Below, in pieces: positions 19,643-28,966 of a stretch of 64,000 nucleotides of DNA. This DNA is from Comamonas sp. B21-038 (lineage in GTDB: Bacteria; Pseudomonadota; Gammaproteobacteria; Burkholderiales; Burkholderiaceae_C): the NCBI RefSeq assembly GCF_022387135.1, contig NZ_CP092462.1, positions 248,001-312,000 of the forward strand, read 5' to 3'. The stretch's first letter is position 1, and the number at the start of each line of letters is the position of its first letter. Position numbers and translations under genes: made by a program. The notes under the pieces are model-generated. The model had not been told where the DNA came from. It did not search any database and saw nothing but the letters and a program-made list of their open reading frames with translations.

Positions 19643-20059
19643 ATGGCTGGCTTGAACCGCGATACTCCGACACCGACCGCGTTGACGGTGCATGGCGCAA
19701 GCCGCGTGCTGGAAGTGCAATATGCCGACGGCGCGGTATTCAAGCTGCCGTTCGAGTTGCTGCGCGTGTATTCACCGTCGGCCGAAGTGCAGGGCCACGG
19801 CCCGGGCCAGGAAGTGCTGCAGACCGGCAAGCGTGATGTGGCCATCGTGGCGGTGGAGCCGGTGGGCAACTACGCCATCAAGCCCATCTTCTCCGACGGC
19901 CATGAAAGCGGACTCTACAGCTGGCAGTACCTCTACGAGCTGGGCAGCCGCCAAAGCGAGCTCTGGCAGGACTACCTCGACCGCCTGCAGGTAGCAGGTG
20001 CCGACCGCGACCAGCCGATGCCAGGCAAGGCGGGTAGCGCCTGCGGACACCAGCATTGA
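19643..20059 (+). CDS. DUF971 (gamma-butyrobetaine hydroxylase-like N-terminal domain) protein
   Basis: 138 residues. The fold signature is seen in LEVQYADGAVFKLPFELLRV, then VAIVAVEPVGNYAIKPIFSDGHESGLYSWQYLYEL. Stand-alone proteins of this family are common in proteobacteria; the domain also forms the N-terminus of gamma-butyrobetaine hydroxylase, where it binds zinc. Function of the stand-alone form is not established. The C-terminus is His/Cys-bearing (SACGHQH). AAAGGAA about six bases before ATG 19643 supports the start. ubiE follows 190 bases later. Confidence 0.88.
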   Translation: MAGLNRDTPTPTALTVHGASRVLEVQYADGAVFKLPFELLRVYSPSAEVQGHGPGQEVLQTGKRDVAIVAVEPVGNYAIKPIFSDGHESGLYSWQYLYELGSRQSELWQDYLDRLQVAGADRDQPMPGKAGSACGHQH

Positions 20060-20119
20060 GCCAGCGCCGGCCCTGCTGGGCCAAGGGCGGCGTGGTCATT
20101 CGGAAAAATTTTGTATTTA

Positions 20120-20140
20120 AAGCTATTAAAATAATAGCTT
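20120..20140. repeat. GCTAT...ATAGC hairpin, copy 2
   Basis: Perfect nine-base arms AAGCTATTA/TAATAGCTT with a three-A loop, in the DUF971-ubiE gap. It lacks a T-run, so it is not a classic terminator. Confidence 0.6.
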
Positions 20141-20172
20141 CGACTATCCGTCATCCATAGCCTTGGGCGTTT

Positions 20173-20190
20173 TATGCATTGAAATGCATA
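20173..20190. repeat. Perfect inverted repeat upstream of ubiE
   Basis: TATGCATT-ga-AATGCATA, eight-base arms, 60 bases before the ubiE start. It could be a protein-binding site or a leader hairpin; nothing further shows which. Confidence 0.45.
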
Positions 20191-20249
20191 CCCTCGAATA
20201 ATCCGGGGTATGGGGGTCGGACGTTACAGAGCTTGCTAGCATTCACACC

Positions 20250-20981
20250 ATGAGTACCACCCACTTTGGATTTGAGACCGTTGACGAGAAGGACAAGGCG
20301 CGCAAGGTGCGCGGTGTGTTCGACTCGGTCGCGAGCAAATATGACGTGATGAACGACCTGATGTCCGGTGGCTTGCACCGGGTCTGGAAGCATTACACCG
20401 TCATGGTTGCCAACCTCAAGGAGGGCCAGCGGGTGCTGGACATCGCAGGCGGTACCGGCGATCTGTCGTTGGCATTTGCGAAAAAGGTCGGCCACAGCGG
20501 CCAGGTGGTGCACACCGATATCAACGAGGCCATGCTGCGCGTGGGCCGTGACCGCCTGATCGACAAGGGGCTGAACCTGCCCACCACGGTCTGCGATGCG
20601 GAAGCCCTGCCTTTCCCGGACCAGTACTTTGACGTGGTGAGCGTGGCCTTCGGTCTGCGCAACATGACCAACAAGGACCAGGCGCTCAAGGAAATGTGCC
20701 GCGTGCTCAAGCCGCGCGGCAAGCTGCTGGTGCTGGAATTCTCCAAGGTGGCCAAGCCGCTGGAGAAGGCCTATGACTTGTATTCCTTCCAGGTGCTGCC
20801 ACGTATAGGAAAGATGGTGGCCGGCGATGCCGACAGCTACCGCTACCTGGCCGAATCGATTCGCATGCATCCGGGCCAGGCTGAGCTCAAGGCCATGATG
20901 CAAAAAGCAGGCTTTGGCCATGTGGACTACCACAACATGACGGCAGGGATTACCGCCTTGCACGTCGGGATCAAATGCTGA
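20250..20981 (+). CDS. ubiE: Bifunctional demethylmenaquinone/2-methoxy-6-polyprenylbenzoquinol C-methyltransferase
   Basis: 243 residues. UbiE C-methylates the quinone ring with SAM in ubiquinone (and menaquinone) synthesis. Motifs: [20 protein letters not shown] at the N-terminus, the SAM motif [14 protein letters not shown] and the downstream [18 protein letters not shown]. Length and ends match the family. It opens a plus-strand group ubiE, Tim44-like, ubiJ, ubiB. Confidence 0.96.
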   Translation: MSTTHFGFETVDEKDKARKVRGVFDSVASKYDVMNDLMSGGLHRVWKHYTVMVANLKEGQRVLDIAGGTGDLSLAFAKKVGHSGQVVHTDINEAMLRVGRDRLIDKGLNLPTTVCDAEALPFPDQYFDVVSVAFGLRNMTNKDQALKEMCRVLKPRGKLLVLEFSKVAKPLEKAYDLYSFQVLPRIGKMVAGDADSYRYLAESIRMHPGQAELKAMMQKAGFGHVDYHNMTAGITALHVGIKC

Positions 20982-21128
20982 AAAAGTAAGACGCGATACC
21001 GGTCGCAAAGCCAGGTGCCTGCCCAGCGCCCAGCGCAATACAACACAACAGACCGGAGTTGCTGAGAAGCGGGCGTGAACGCAATAGCCGGCGCCAAGGC
21101 GTGCCGGCACTAACAAAATGGAGCAAAT

Positions 21129-22118
21129 ATGACAAAACTGTGGTCAGTGGTCTTGGTGGTACTGCTGGCATTTGTGCACCTCGATGCCGATGCCAAGCGC
21201 ATGGGAGGTGGCAAGTCCATGGGCCAGCAGTCCGGTAATGTGACCCAGCGGCAGGCCACGCCGGCGCAAGCGCCTGGCAACAATGCCACCGCACCTGCGC
21301 AGGCCCAGCGTCCCGCCACCCCGAATGCCGCCCCTGCTGCCCCCAAGAAGCCTTGGGGCGCGATGCTGGGTGGCCTGGCCGCCGGCCTGGGTCTGGCCTG
21401 GCTGGCCCATTCGCTGGGCTTTGGTGAAGCCTTCGCCAACATGCTGCTGATCGGCCTGGCCATCATGGCCGTGCTGGCCATCGTCGGCTTTGTGATGCGC
21501 CGCAAGGGTGCAGCTGCTGCCCAGCCTGCGCAGTCGCCGTTTGCGTTCCAGGGCGCAGGCAATGCCGCGCCGCAAGCGCCGGTATCGGCACCGGTGGCCC
21601 CGCAGTACAACCCCGAGAAGGTCGGCAACGATGCATCGGCCCGCCCCTGGGAGCAGGGTGCAGCGCCCGCCGCTGCCGCTGGCGGCAGCATGATCGGCTC
21701 CGGCCTGGCCGGTGCGCAATCCTGGGGCGTGCCGGAAGGCTTTGATACCCATGGCTTCCTGGAAGCTGCGAAGCGCAATTTCGTGACCCTGCAATCTGCC
21801 TGGGACCGCTCGGACATCAACACCCTGCGCTCGATGATGACCGATGACATGCTCGGCGAAGTCAAGGGCCAGCTGCAGGACCGTGAGCAGCACCGTGAAG
21901 GCGTGCAGCCCAACCAGACCGACGTGGTGATGCTCGAAGCCCAGTTGCTGGGTATCGAGGATGTGGGCAATGCCTACATGGCCAGCGTCGAGTTCTCGGG
22001 CATGATCCGCGAAGAAGCCCATGCCGGCCCGAGCCCCTTCCGCGAAGTCTGGAACATGACCAAGCCCAAGGACGGCACCAGCGGCTGGCTGGTGGCAGGC
22101 CTTCAGGCCCTTCAGTAA
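21129..22118 (+). CDS. Tim44-like domain protein, membrane-attached
   Basis: 329 residues. An N-terminal signal or anchor (MTKLWSVVLVVLLAFVHLDA) is followed by an Ala/Pro/Gln-rich linker, two adjoining hydrophobic stretches at about 78-98 and 99-121 that resemble two membrane helices, a second low-complexity linker and a C-terminal Tim44-like domain (about 205-329, FLEAAKRNFVTLQSAWDRSD to FREVWNMTKPK). Mitochondrial Tim44 works in protein import; the role of bacterial Tim44-like proteins is not settled. Position between ubiE and ubiJ-ubiB suggests a link to the membrane-bound ubiquinone pathway, but that is inference. Confidence 0.85.
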   Translation: MTKLWSVVLVVLLAFVHLDADAKRMGGGKSMGQQSGNVTQRQATPAQAPGNNATAPAQAQRPATPNAAPAAPKKPWGAMLGGLAAGLGLAWLAHSLGFGEAFANMLLIGLAIMAVLAIVGFVMRRKGAAAAQPAQSPFAFQGAGNAAPQAPVSAPVAPQYNPEKVGNDASARPWEQGAAPAAAAGGSMIGSGLAGAQSWGVPEGFDTHGFLEAAKRNFVTLQSAWDRSDINTLRSMMTDDMLGEVKGQLQDREQHREGVQPNQTDVVMLEAQLLGIEDVGNAYMASVEFSGMIREEAHAGPSPFREVWNMTKPKDGTSGWLVAGLQALQ

Positions 22119-22193
22119 GCAAACCGTAAAACTCCACCGCTTTGCCTGTTAATGCTTACGACAGGCGGCGGACTTGGGGAATAATTGGGGACT

Positions 22194-22835
22194 ATGGCAA
22201 CACAGTCCCCTTTTTCTTTTCCGGGCGGCATTTTTGCGCGCATTCTGGAGTCGGCCCAACCCCCGCAGTGGCTGGTGTCGGAGGTGCAGCACCGCGTGGT
22301 GCTGTTCCTCAACCATGTGCTGATGCAGGAAAGTGCGGCCATGGAGCGCCTGGTGCGCCAAAGCGGACGCGTGGTCCAGGTGCAGTGGCGCAGTATCGTG
22401 CTGGCGCTGAAGATCACCCCCGCCGGCCTGCTGGACCTGGCTGGCGCCCAGGAAACCCCCGACTTGCGCGTGCAGGTGGTCGATGATTCGCCACTGGCCT
22501 TGGCGCGCGGCGTCATCCAGGGCGAAAAGCCCGCCATCCGCATCGATGGCGATGTGCAGTTTGCCGCCGAGATTCAGTGGCTGGTGGACCATGTGCGCTG
22601 GGATGTGGAAGAAGACCTGGCCCGCCTGGTGGGTGACACCCCCGCGCATTGGCTGGCCCAGCTGGGCCAGCGCGTAGCGGCGGCGCTGCGCCAGTTTGTC
22701 AGCATGGGCGTGCGTACGGCCGACCGCTTTGGTGCCGGCCGCTTCAGCGCACAGGCCCAGCCGCCGGCGCCGCCGACGCCTCCCGGCTATGGTGCCGACA
22801 GCAGCGACACGGCCAGCGAGCGCAAACCGACATGA
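22194..22835 (+). CDS. ubiJ: Ubiquinone biosynthesis accessory factor UbiJ (SCP2 domain)
   Basis: 213 residues from ATG 22194. Contains an SCP2-like lipid-binding domain and ends in a low-complexity Pro/Ala tail. UbiJ holds polyprenyl intermediates for the soluble ubiquinone-synthesis complex with UbiK and others. Sequence alone gives moderate evidence because UbiJ is poorly conserved; the ATGA overlap with ubiB and the nearby ubiE make the call solid. A TTG nine bases upstream is a less likely start. Confidence 0.85.
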   Translation: MATQSPFSFPGGIFARILESAQPPQWLVSEVQHRVVLFLNHVLMQESAAMERLVRQSGRVVQVQWRSIVLALKITPAGLLDLAGAQETPDLRVQVVDDSPLALARGVIQGEKPAIRIDGDVQFAAEIQWLVDHVRWDVEEDLARLVGDTPAHWLAQLGQRVAAALRQFVSMGVRTADRFGAGRFSAQAQPPAPPTPPGYGADSSDTASERKPT

Positions 22836-24403
22836 CGCGCTTTCTACGCGGCTTCACCATATTGTGGGTGGTCTGGCGCTATGGTCTGCATGACATGGTG
22901 CTGTCGAGCTTCAACCATCCCTGGCTCAAGGGCATCACCCGGGTACTGCGCATAGGCCGCAAGTGGACGGAGCCGCGCGGCCAGCGCCTGCGTGAGGCGC
23001 TGGAGCAACTGGGCCCCATCTTTGTCAAGTTCGGCCAGGTGCTGTCCACCCGGCGCGACCTGCTGCCCCCCGATATCGCCGAAGAGCTGTCCCTGTTGCA
23101 GGACCGCGTGCCCTCGTTCGACCCGCGCATTGCGGTGCAGACCATCGAGCGTGCCTTCCGCAAGCCGCTGGCCGAGGTCTTTGTCAGCTTTGACGAAAAG
23201 CCCATTGCCAGCGCTTCGATTGCCCAGGTGCACTTTGCCACCATCCGCACCCGTGCGGGTGAGCTGCGCGATGTCGCCGTCAAGGTGCTGCGCCCGGGCA
23301 TGCTGCCGGTGATCGACAGCGACCTGGCACTGATGCGCACGATGGCCGAGCTGGTCGAGAAGTTCTCTGCCGACGGCAAGCGCCTCAAGCCGCGCCAGGT
23401 GGTGGCCGAGTTCGACACCTACCTGCACGACGAGCTCGATCTGATGCGCGAGGCCTCGAACGCCGCCCAGCTGCGCCGCAACATGGAAGGTCTGGACCTG
23501 GTGCTGATCCCCGAGGTGTTCTGGGATTTCTGCCACCAGGAGGTGATGGTGATGGAGCGCATGAATGGCGTGCCCATCAACCAGGTCGATACCCTGCGCG
23601 CTGCCGGTGTCGATATCCCCAAGCTCGCCCGCGATGGCGTGACCATTTTCTTCACCCAGGTGTTCCGCGATGGCTTTTTCCATGCGGATATGCACCCGGG
23701 CAATATCCAGGTGAGCCTGGAGCCCGAAAGCTTCGGCCGCTATATTTCGCTGGACTTCGGCATTGTCGGCACCCTGACCGAATTCGACAAAGAGTATCTG
23801 GCGCAGAACTTCACCGCCTTTTTCCGCCGCGACTACAAGCGCGTGGCCGAGCTGCACATCGAAAGCGGCTGGGTGCCGCCCGACACCCGGGTCGATGAGC
23901 TGGAGGCCGCCATCCGCGCGGTATGCGAGCCGTATTTCGACCGCCCGCTCAAGGAGATCTCGTTGGGCATGGTGCTGATGCGCCTGTTCCAGACCTCGCG
24001 GCGCTTTCAGGTCGAGATCCAGCCCCAGCTGGTGCTGCTGCAAAAGACGCTGCTCAACATCGAAGGCCTGGGCCGCCAGCTCGACCCGGACCTGGACCTG
24101 TGGAGCACCGCCAAGCCCTTTCTCGAGAAATGGATGCTCGACCAGATGGGCCCCCAGCGCCTGTGGCGCGAGCTCAAATCCCAGGCGCCGCGCTATGCCA
24201 AGCTGCTGCCTGACATGCCGCGCCTGGTGCACCAGTACCTTGCGCGCAACAGCCAGGGCCCGGACAGCGACCTGATGCTCAAGGAGTTGCTGGTGCAGCA
24301 GAAATTGACGAACAAGCTGCTGCAGATCATCATCTGCGGTGGTATTGGCTTCGTGCTGGGGCTGGTGGTGCTGCAACTGCTGATCCGCGTCCGAATTTTC
24401 TAA
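22832..24403 (+). CDS. ubiB: Ubiquinone biosynthesis ATPase/atypical kinase UbiB
   Basis: 523 residues. UbiB is a membrane-linked atypical kinase-like ATPase needed for ubiquinone synthesis. The family KxGQ motif is [14 protein letters not shown], the ATP Lys lies in [10 protein letters not shown], and the catalytic/metal motifs are [10 protein letters not shown] and [10 protein letters not shown]. Two C-terminal membrane helices (about 495-523, [16 protein letters not shown]) anchor it. The ATG is in the ubiJ stop (ATGA), fixing the start. Confidence 0.96.
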   Translation: MTRFLRGFTILWVVWRYGLHDMVLSSFNHPWLKGITRVLRIGRKWTEPRGQRLREALEQLGPIFVKFGQVLSTRRDLLPPDIAEELSLLQDRVPSFDPRIAVQTIERAFRKPLAEVFVSFDEKPIASASIAQVHFATIRTRAGELRDVAVKVLRPGMLPVIDSDLALMRTMAELVEKFSADGKRLKPRQVVAEFDTYLHDELDLMREASNAAQLRRNMEGLDLVLIPEVFWDFCHQEVMVMERMNGVPINQVDTLRAAGVDIPKLARDGVTIFFTQVFRDGFFHADMHPGNIQVSLEPESFGRYISLDFGIVGTLTEFDKEYLAQNFTAFFRRDYKRVAELHIESGWVPPDTRVDELEAAIRAVCEPYFDRPLKEISLGMVLMRLFQTSRRFQVEIQPQLVLLQKTLLNIEGLGRQLDPDLDLWSTAKPFLEKWMLDQMGPQRLWRELKSQAPRYAKLLPDMPRLVHQYLARNSQGPDSDLMLKELLVQQKLTNKLLQIIICGGIGFVLGLVVLQLLIRVRIF

Positions 24404-24442
24404 TCCTCAATCCCCAGCCTTACCCTTTGCAGGAGTGACAAC

Positions 24443-25924
24443 GTGCTGCTCTACATGGTGATCGCCTACCTATTCGTGACCATTGGCGTAGGTCTGTGGG
24501 CCGCCAAGCGGGTGAAGAATACCGCCGACTTTGCGGTCGCTGGCCGGAACCTGCCGCTGTTCATGATCATTACCACCACGTTTGCGACCTGGTTCGGGTC
24601 GGAGATCGTGCTGGGCGTGCCGGCCAAGTTCATCGAAGGCGGCCTGCGCAATGTGGTCGAAGACCCGTTCGGTGCCGGCACCTGCCTGATCCTGGTGGGC
24701 CTGTTCTTTGCGGCCAAGCTCTACCGCATGAACCTGCTGACCATCAGCGACTACTACCGCAAGCGCTATGGCAGCGCGGTGGAGATCATCTGCTCGCTGA
24801 TCATCATGCTGAGCTATCTGGGCTGGGTCTCCGCCCAGGTCACGGCCCTGGGCCTGGTGTTCAACCTGCTCTCGGGCGGCGCGGTCAGCATCTCCATGGG
24901 CATGGTGATTGGCGTGGTGTCCATCCTGGCCTACACCTTGTTTGGCGGCATGTGGTCGGTGGCCGTCACCGATTTTGTGCAGATGATCATCCTGGTGGTC
25001 GGCCTGATGGTGCTGGCCTTCTTCGCCTCGGACATGGCCGGCGGCGCCGGCAAGGTCATCGACCTGGCCACCAGCCGCGATCTGTTCCAGTTCTGGCCCG
25101 AGCCGACCTGGCATGACATCGTCTTCTTCTTTGCCGCGGCCATCACAATGATGCTGGGCTCGATTCCGCAGCAGGACGTGTTCCAGCGCGTGATGTCGGC
25201 CAACACCGAGAAGTCGGCCGTGCGCGGCACGGTGATTGGCGGCTCGGCCTATATTTTGTTCGCCTTTGTGCCTATGTTCCTGGTAGCCAGCGCACTGATC
25301 ATCATGCCCGAGGCCACGGCCAGCCTGCTCAAGGACGACCCGCAAAAGGTGCTGCCCACGTTGGTGATGGAGAAGATGCCATTTGTGATGCAGGTGCTGT
25401 TCTTTGGCGCGCTGCTGTCTGCCATCAAGTCCTGTGCCTCGGCCACCTTGCTGGCCCCGAGCGTCACCTTCACCGAGAACATCTGGCGCCAGTTCCGCCC
25501 CCAGGTGAGCGACCGCGAGAACCTCAAGACGATGCGCATCAGCGTGCTGGTGTTCAGCGCCTGCGTGCTGGCCTATTCGATCCGCATGCAGGGCACCCCC
25601 ATCTATGAGCTGGTCTCGGGCGCCTACCAGGTGCCGCTGGTCGGCGCCTTTGTGCCGCTGGTGATGGGCCTGTACTGGAAACGTGCGACCACGCAGGGGG
25701 CGCTGCTGGCGGTGTTCCTGGGCATCGGCGTCTGGCTGTCAGGCTTGAACATGGCCTGGGGCGCTGCGTTCCCGGCCCAGCTGGCCGGCGTGCTGGCTGC
25801 CTTCACCGGCATGGTGGCCGGCTCGCTGCTGCCGCAGGCCATCCGCAACCAGAAGACGGATGTGCAGGCCTTTGTGGCCGAGACCGCGCCTGCTGCCGGC
25901 GGCGCAGCAGTGGCGGGACGCTGA
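24443..25924 (+). CDS. Sodium:solute symporter family protein
   Basis: 493 residues with about 13 membrane helices and SSS-family features: the N-terminal AGRNLPLFMIITTTFATWFG and the TISDYYRKRYGSAVEII region. The family imports organic solutes such as proline, pantothenate or carboxylates with Na+. The substrate is not clear. GTG at 24443 is chosen because AGGAG (24431-24435) sits seven bases before it; the ATG four codons later has no such site. No partner gene lies next to it. Confidence 0.88.
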   Translation: MLLYMVIAYLFVTIGVGLWAAKRVKNTADFAVAGRNLPLFMIITTTFATWFGSEIVLGVPAKFIEGGLRNVVEDPFGAGTCLILVGLFFAAKLYRMNLLTISDYYRKRYGSAVEIICSLIIMLSYLGWVSAQVTALGLVFNLLSGGAVSISMGMVIGVVSILAYTLFGGMWSVAVTDFVQMIILVVGLMVLAFFASDMAGGAGKVIDLATSRDLFQFWPEPTWHDIVFFFAAAITMMLGSIPQQDVFQRVMSANTEKSAVRGTVIGGSAYILFAFVPMFLVASALIIMPEATASLLKDDPQKVLPTLVMEKMPFVMQVLFFGALLSAIKSCASATLLAPSVTFTENIWRQFRPQVSDRENLKTMRISVLVFSACVLAYSIRMQGTPIYELVSGAYQVPLVGAFVPLVMGLYWKRATTQGALLAVFLGIGVWLSGLNMAWGAAFPAQLAGVLAAFTGMVAGSLLPQAIRNQKTDVQAFVAETAPAAGGAAVAGR

Positions 25925-25989
25925 GCGAGCAGGGCTGGACGGCGGGCGTAGTGCTTAGCCTACGCCCGGGATCGGTTTTGCAACCCGCC

Positions 25990-25995
25990 TATAAT
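25990..25995 (+). promoter_or_regulatory. Candidate -10 box for the fmdB-DUF502-aspS operon
   Basis: Perfect TATAAT, 33 bases before the fmdB ATG. No clear -35 is seen. A GGGCGTA/TACGCCC hairpin just upstream (25944-25967) may end the symporter transcript but has no T-run. Confidence 0.4.
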
Positions 25996-26027
25996 CAAGA
26001 GTTTCCCTCCGTTTTCTTACACGCGCG

Positions 26028-26330
26028 ATGCCTATTTACGCCTACAAGTGCAGTGCCTGCGGCTATGCCAAGGATGTTTTGCAAAAGATATCGGATGCGC
26101 CGCTGACGGACTGCCCCGAATGCAAGCAAGCCAGCTTTTCCAAGCAACTGACGGCCCCGGGATTCCAGCTCAAGGGTACGGGCTGGTATGCCACCGATTT
26201 CAGCGGCAAGTCGGCCAGTGCCGCGCCAGCGGGTGCGCCTGCCGCTGAGGCGGCCGCGCCCGCAGCGGCACCCGCACCTGCGTCTGCGTCTGCACCCGCA
26301 CCGGCTGCCAGCAGCAGCTCGGCGGTCTGA
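26028..26330 (+). CDS. FmdB family zinc ribbon protein
   Basis: 100 residues. The N-terminus MPIYAYKCSACGYAKDVLQK with a second CPEC pair forms the small FmdB-type zinc ribbon (residues about 1-42). The C-terminal third is an Ala/Pro/Ser low-complexity tail. FmdB proteins are putative regulators named from the formamidase locus; the actual role is unknown. It is co-oriented with the DUF502 and aspS genes, a common arrangement in betaproteobacteria. Confidence 0.9.
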   Translation: MPIYAYKCSACGYAKDVLQKISDAPLTDCPECKQASFSKQLTAPGFQLKGTGWYATDFSGKSASAAPAGAPAAEAAAPAAAPAPASASAPAPAASSSSAV

Positions 26331-26345
26331 AAGCGGCGTGCGGTG

Positions 26346-26984
26346 ATGGCGTCCCTGCGTAAATGGTTGCTGACCGGGCTGCTGGTCATTGTGCCGGGGG
26401 TCATCACGGTCTGGGTGCTCAACTGGATCATCGGCACGCTCGACCAGACCTTGCTGATCCTGCCGCAACACTGGCAGCCAGACGAGGTCCTGGGCTACCA
26501 TATTCCCGGCTTTGGCGTGGTGCTGACCTTGGCGATCCTGCTGATCGTCGGCGGCATTGCGAGCAATTTTGTCGGCCGCAAGCTGGTCGCCTGGGGCGAT
26601 GCGCTGGTCAGCCGCATTCCGGTGGTGCGCTCGATTTACTCGAGCGTCAAGCAGGTCTCCGACACCTTGTTTTCCGAGAGCGGCAATGCCTTCCGCACCG
26701 CCGTCATGGTGCAGTGGCCCCATCCCGGCATGTGGACCATCGGCTTTGTGACCGGTGCTCCCAGCGGTGAGCTGGACAGCCACCTGCACCAGAACCCGGA
26801 CAGTGCCGATACCGCTTTTGTCAGCGTCTATGTGCCCACCACGCCCAACCCGACGGGCGGCTACCTGGTGATGGTGCCCAAGCGCGATTGCATTGAATTG
26901 AACATGAGCGTGGATGCTGCGCTTAAATACATCGTCTCGATGGGGGTCGTGGCTGCGCCCGATGCCCCGGCGGGGTCTAAATAA
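26346..26984 (+). CDS. DUF502 family membrane protein
   Basis: 212 residues. Two membrane helices (about 9-31 and 55-77) are followed by the conserved family core IPVVRSIYSSVKQVSDTLF and PTTPNPTGGYLVMVP. Function unknown; plant members (LCV-like) and bacterial members share the fold. Start at ATG 26346; a GTG three bases earlier is possible. It lies 15 bases after fmdB and 41 before aspS. Confidence 0.92.
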   Translation: MASLRKWLLTGLLVIVPGVITVWVLNWIIGTLDQTLLILPQHWQPDEVLGYHIPGFGVVLTLAILLIVGGIASNFVGRKLVAWGDALVSRIPVVRSIYSSVKQVSDTLFSESGNAFRTAVMVQWPHPGMWTIGFVTGAPSGELDSHLHQNPDSADTAFVSVYVPTTPNPTGGYLVMVPKRDCIELNMSVDAALKYIVSMGVVAAPDAPAGSK

Positions 26985-27025
26985 CTGAGAACTAAGGCAC
27001 CTTTGTCGGTGCAGGAAGATTGGCT

Positions 27026-28834
27026 ATGGCAATGCGTTCCCAATACTGCGGTCAAGTGACCGAAGCCCAGATGGGCGAAACCGTGAGCCTGTGCGGCTGG
27101 GTCAATCGCCGCCGTGACCACGGTGGTGTGATTTTCATCGACCTGCGTGACCGCGAAGGCTATGTGCAGGTGGTCTGCGATCCCGACCGCGCCGAGATGT
27201 TCAAGGTCGCCGAAGGCGTGCGCAATGAGTTCTGCGTGCAGGTCAAGGGCCTGGTGCGTGCCCGTCCTGACGGCACCACCAACGATTCGATCAAGAGCGG
27301 CAAGATCGAGGTGCTGTGCCACGAACTGAACGTGCTCAATGCGTCGGTGACGCCTCCGTTCCAGCTCGACGACGAGAACCTGTCGGAGACCGTGCGCCTG
27401 ACCAACCGCGTGCTGGACCTGCGCCGCCCCGCGATGCAGCGCAACATGATACTGCGCTACAAGACGGCTATTCAGGTGCGCAACTTCCTCGACAAGGAAG
27501 GCTTCATCGACATCGAAACGCCGATGCTGGGCAAGAGCACGCCCGAAGGCGCGCGTGACTACCTGGTGCCCAGCCGCGTGCACGACGGCGAATTCTTCGC
27601 GCTGCCCCAGTCGCCCCAGCTGTACAAGCAGATGCTGATGGTGGCCGGCTACGACCGCTACTACCAGATCACCAAGTGCTTCCGCGACGAAGACCTGCGC
27701 GCTGACCGCCAGCCCGAGTTCACGCAGATCGACTGCGAAACCTCGTTCCTGAACGAAGAAGAGATCCGCGCGATTTTCCAGCGCATGATCAAGGAAGTGT
27801 TCCAGACCCAGCTGAATGTGGATCTGGGCGAGTTCCCGATCATGACCTACCAGGACGCAGCCTTCCGCTTTGGCTCGGACAAGCCGGACCTGCGCGTCAA
27901 GCTGGAGTTCACCGAGCTGACCGACGTGATGAAGGACGTGGACTTCAAGGTCTTCTCCGGCGCTGCCAACATGAAGGGCGGCCGCGTGGTGGGTCTGCGT
28001 GTGCCAGGCGGCGCGCGCGAGCAGGGCGGTCTGTCGCGCGGCGACATCGACGCCTACACCGACTTCGTCAAGATCTATGGCGCCAAGGGCCTGGCCTACA
28101 TCAAGGTCAATGAGCTGGCCAAGGGCCGTGACGGCCTGCAGTCGCCGATCGTCAAGAACATCCATGACGCCGCGATTGCCGAGATCCTCAAGCGCACCGA
28201 AGCGCAGGACGGCGATTTGATCTTCTTTGGCGCCGACAAGGAAAAGGTGGTCAACGATGCCATCGGCGCGCTGCGCATCAAGATCGGCCACAGCGCCTTC
28301 GGCAAGAGCACCGGTCTGTTTGAAGACCGTTGGGCACCGCTGTGGGTGGTGGACTTCCCGATGTTCGAGTACGACGAGGAAAACGACCGCTGGGCGGCGG
28401 TGCACCACCCCTTCACGTCGCCCAAGGACGGCCATGAGGACCTGATGGACACCGACCCCGGCAAGTGCATTGCCAAGGCCTACGACATGGTGCTCAACGG
28501 CTGGGAACTGGGCGGCGGCTCGGTGCGTATCCACCGCGCCGACGTGCAGTCCAAGGTGTTCACGGCCCTGAAGATCAGCGCCGAAGATGCACGTGCCAAG
28601 TTCGGCTACCTGCTGGATGCGCTGCAGTACGGCGCGCCTCCCCACGGCGGCCTGGCCTTCGGTCTGGACCGTCTGATCACCTTGATGACCGGCTCCGAAT
28701 CGATCCGCGACGTGATCGCCTTCCCCAAGACCCAGCGCGCCCAGGACCTGCTGACCCAGGCCCCGTCGCCTGTGGACGAAAAGCAGCTGCGCGAGCTGCA
28801 CATCAAGCTGCGCAACCCTGCCGGCGCGCAGTAA
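27026..28834 (+). CDS. aspS: Aspartyl-tRNA synthetase
   Basis: 602 residues. Class II synthetase: N-terminal OB-fold anticodon-binding domain ([20 protein letters not shown]), motif 2 around [18 protein letters not shown] and motif 3 [15 protein letters not shown], with the bacterial GAD insertion between. Start ATG gives MAMRSQYCG, as in relatives, with AGGAAGA upstream. Some bacteria with this type charge both tRNA(Asp) and tRNA(Asn); this cannot be decided from the gene alone. Confidence 0.97.
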   Translation: MAMRSQYCGQVTEAQMGETVSLCGWVNRRRDHGGVIFIDLRDREGYVQVVCDPDRAEMFKVAEGVRNEFCVQVKGLVRARPDGTTNDSIKSGKIEVLCHELNVLNASVTPPFQLDDENLSETVRLTNRVLDLRRPAMQRNMILRYKTAIQVRNFLDKEGFIDIETPMLGKSTPEGARDYLVPSRVHDGEFFALPQSPQLYKQMLMVAGYDRYYQITKCFRDEDLRADRQPEFTQIDCETSFLNEEEIRAIFQRMIKEVFQTQLNVDLGEFPIMTYQDAAFRFGSDKPDLRVKLEFTELTDVMKDVDFKVFSGAANMKGGRVVGLRVPGGAREQGGLSRGDIDAYTDFVKIYGAKGLAYIKVNELAKGRDGLQSPIVKNIHDAAIAEILKRTEAQDGDLIFFGADKEKVVNDAIGALRIKIGHSAFGKSTGLFEDRWAPLWVVDFPMFEYDEENDRWAAVHHPFTSPKDGHEDLMDTDPGKCIAKAYDMVLNGWELGGGSVRIHRADVQSKVFTALKISAEDARAKFGYLLDALQYGAPPHGGLAFGLDRLITLMTGSESIRDVIAFPKTQRAQDLLTQAPSPVDEKQLRELHIKLRNPAGAQ

Positions 28835-28881
28835 GCGGACCGCGCCGTGCATGGGCCTGCCTTGATGCACGGCGCCGCCAC

Positions 28882-28914
28882 AAGGCCAAAGCCCTCCGGG
28901 CTTTGGCCTTTTTT
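28882..28914 (+). terminator. Rho-independent terminator of aspS
   Basis: A long perfect stem AAGGCCAAAGCCC/GGGCTTTGGCCTT with a three-base loop, followed by TTTTT. Confidence 0.93.
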
Positions 28915-28966
28915 GTCATTCCGGGGCGCTATGCTCTGGCCTGACTGACAGATTGCAAAGGTAGCC

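Noticed and set aside
26861..28870. 669-codon minus-strand open frame over aspS
   Set aside because: Antisense to aspS; no domain or signal is visible.
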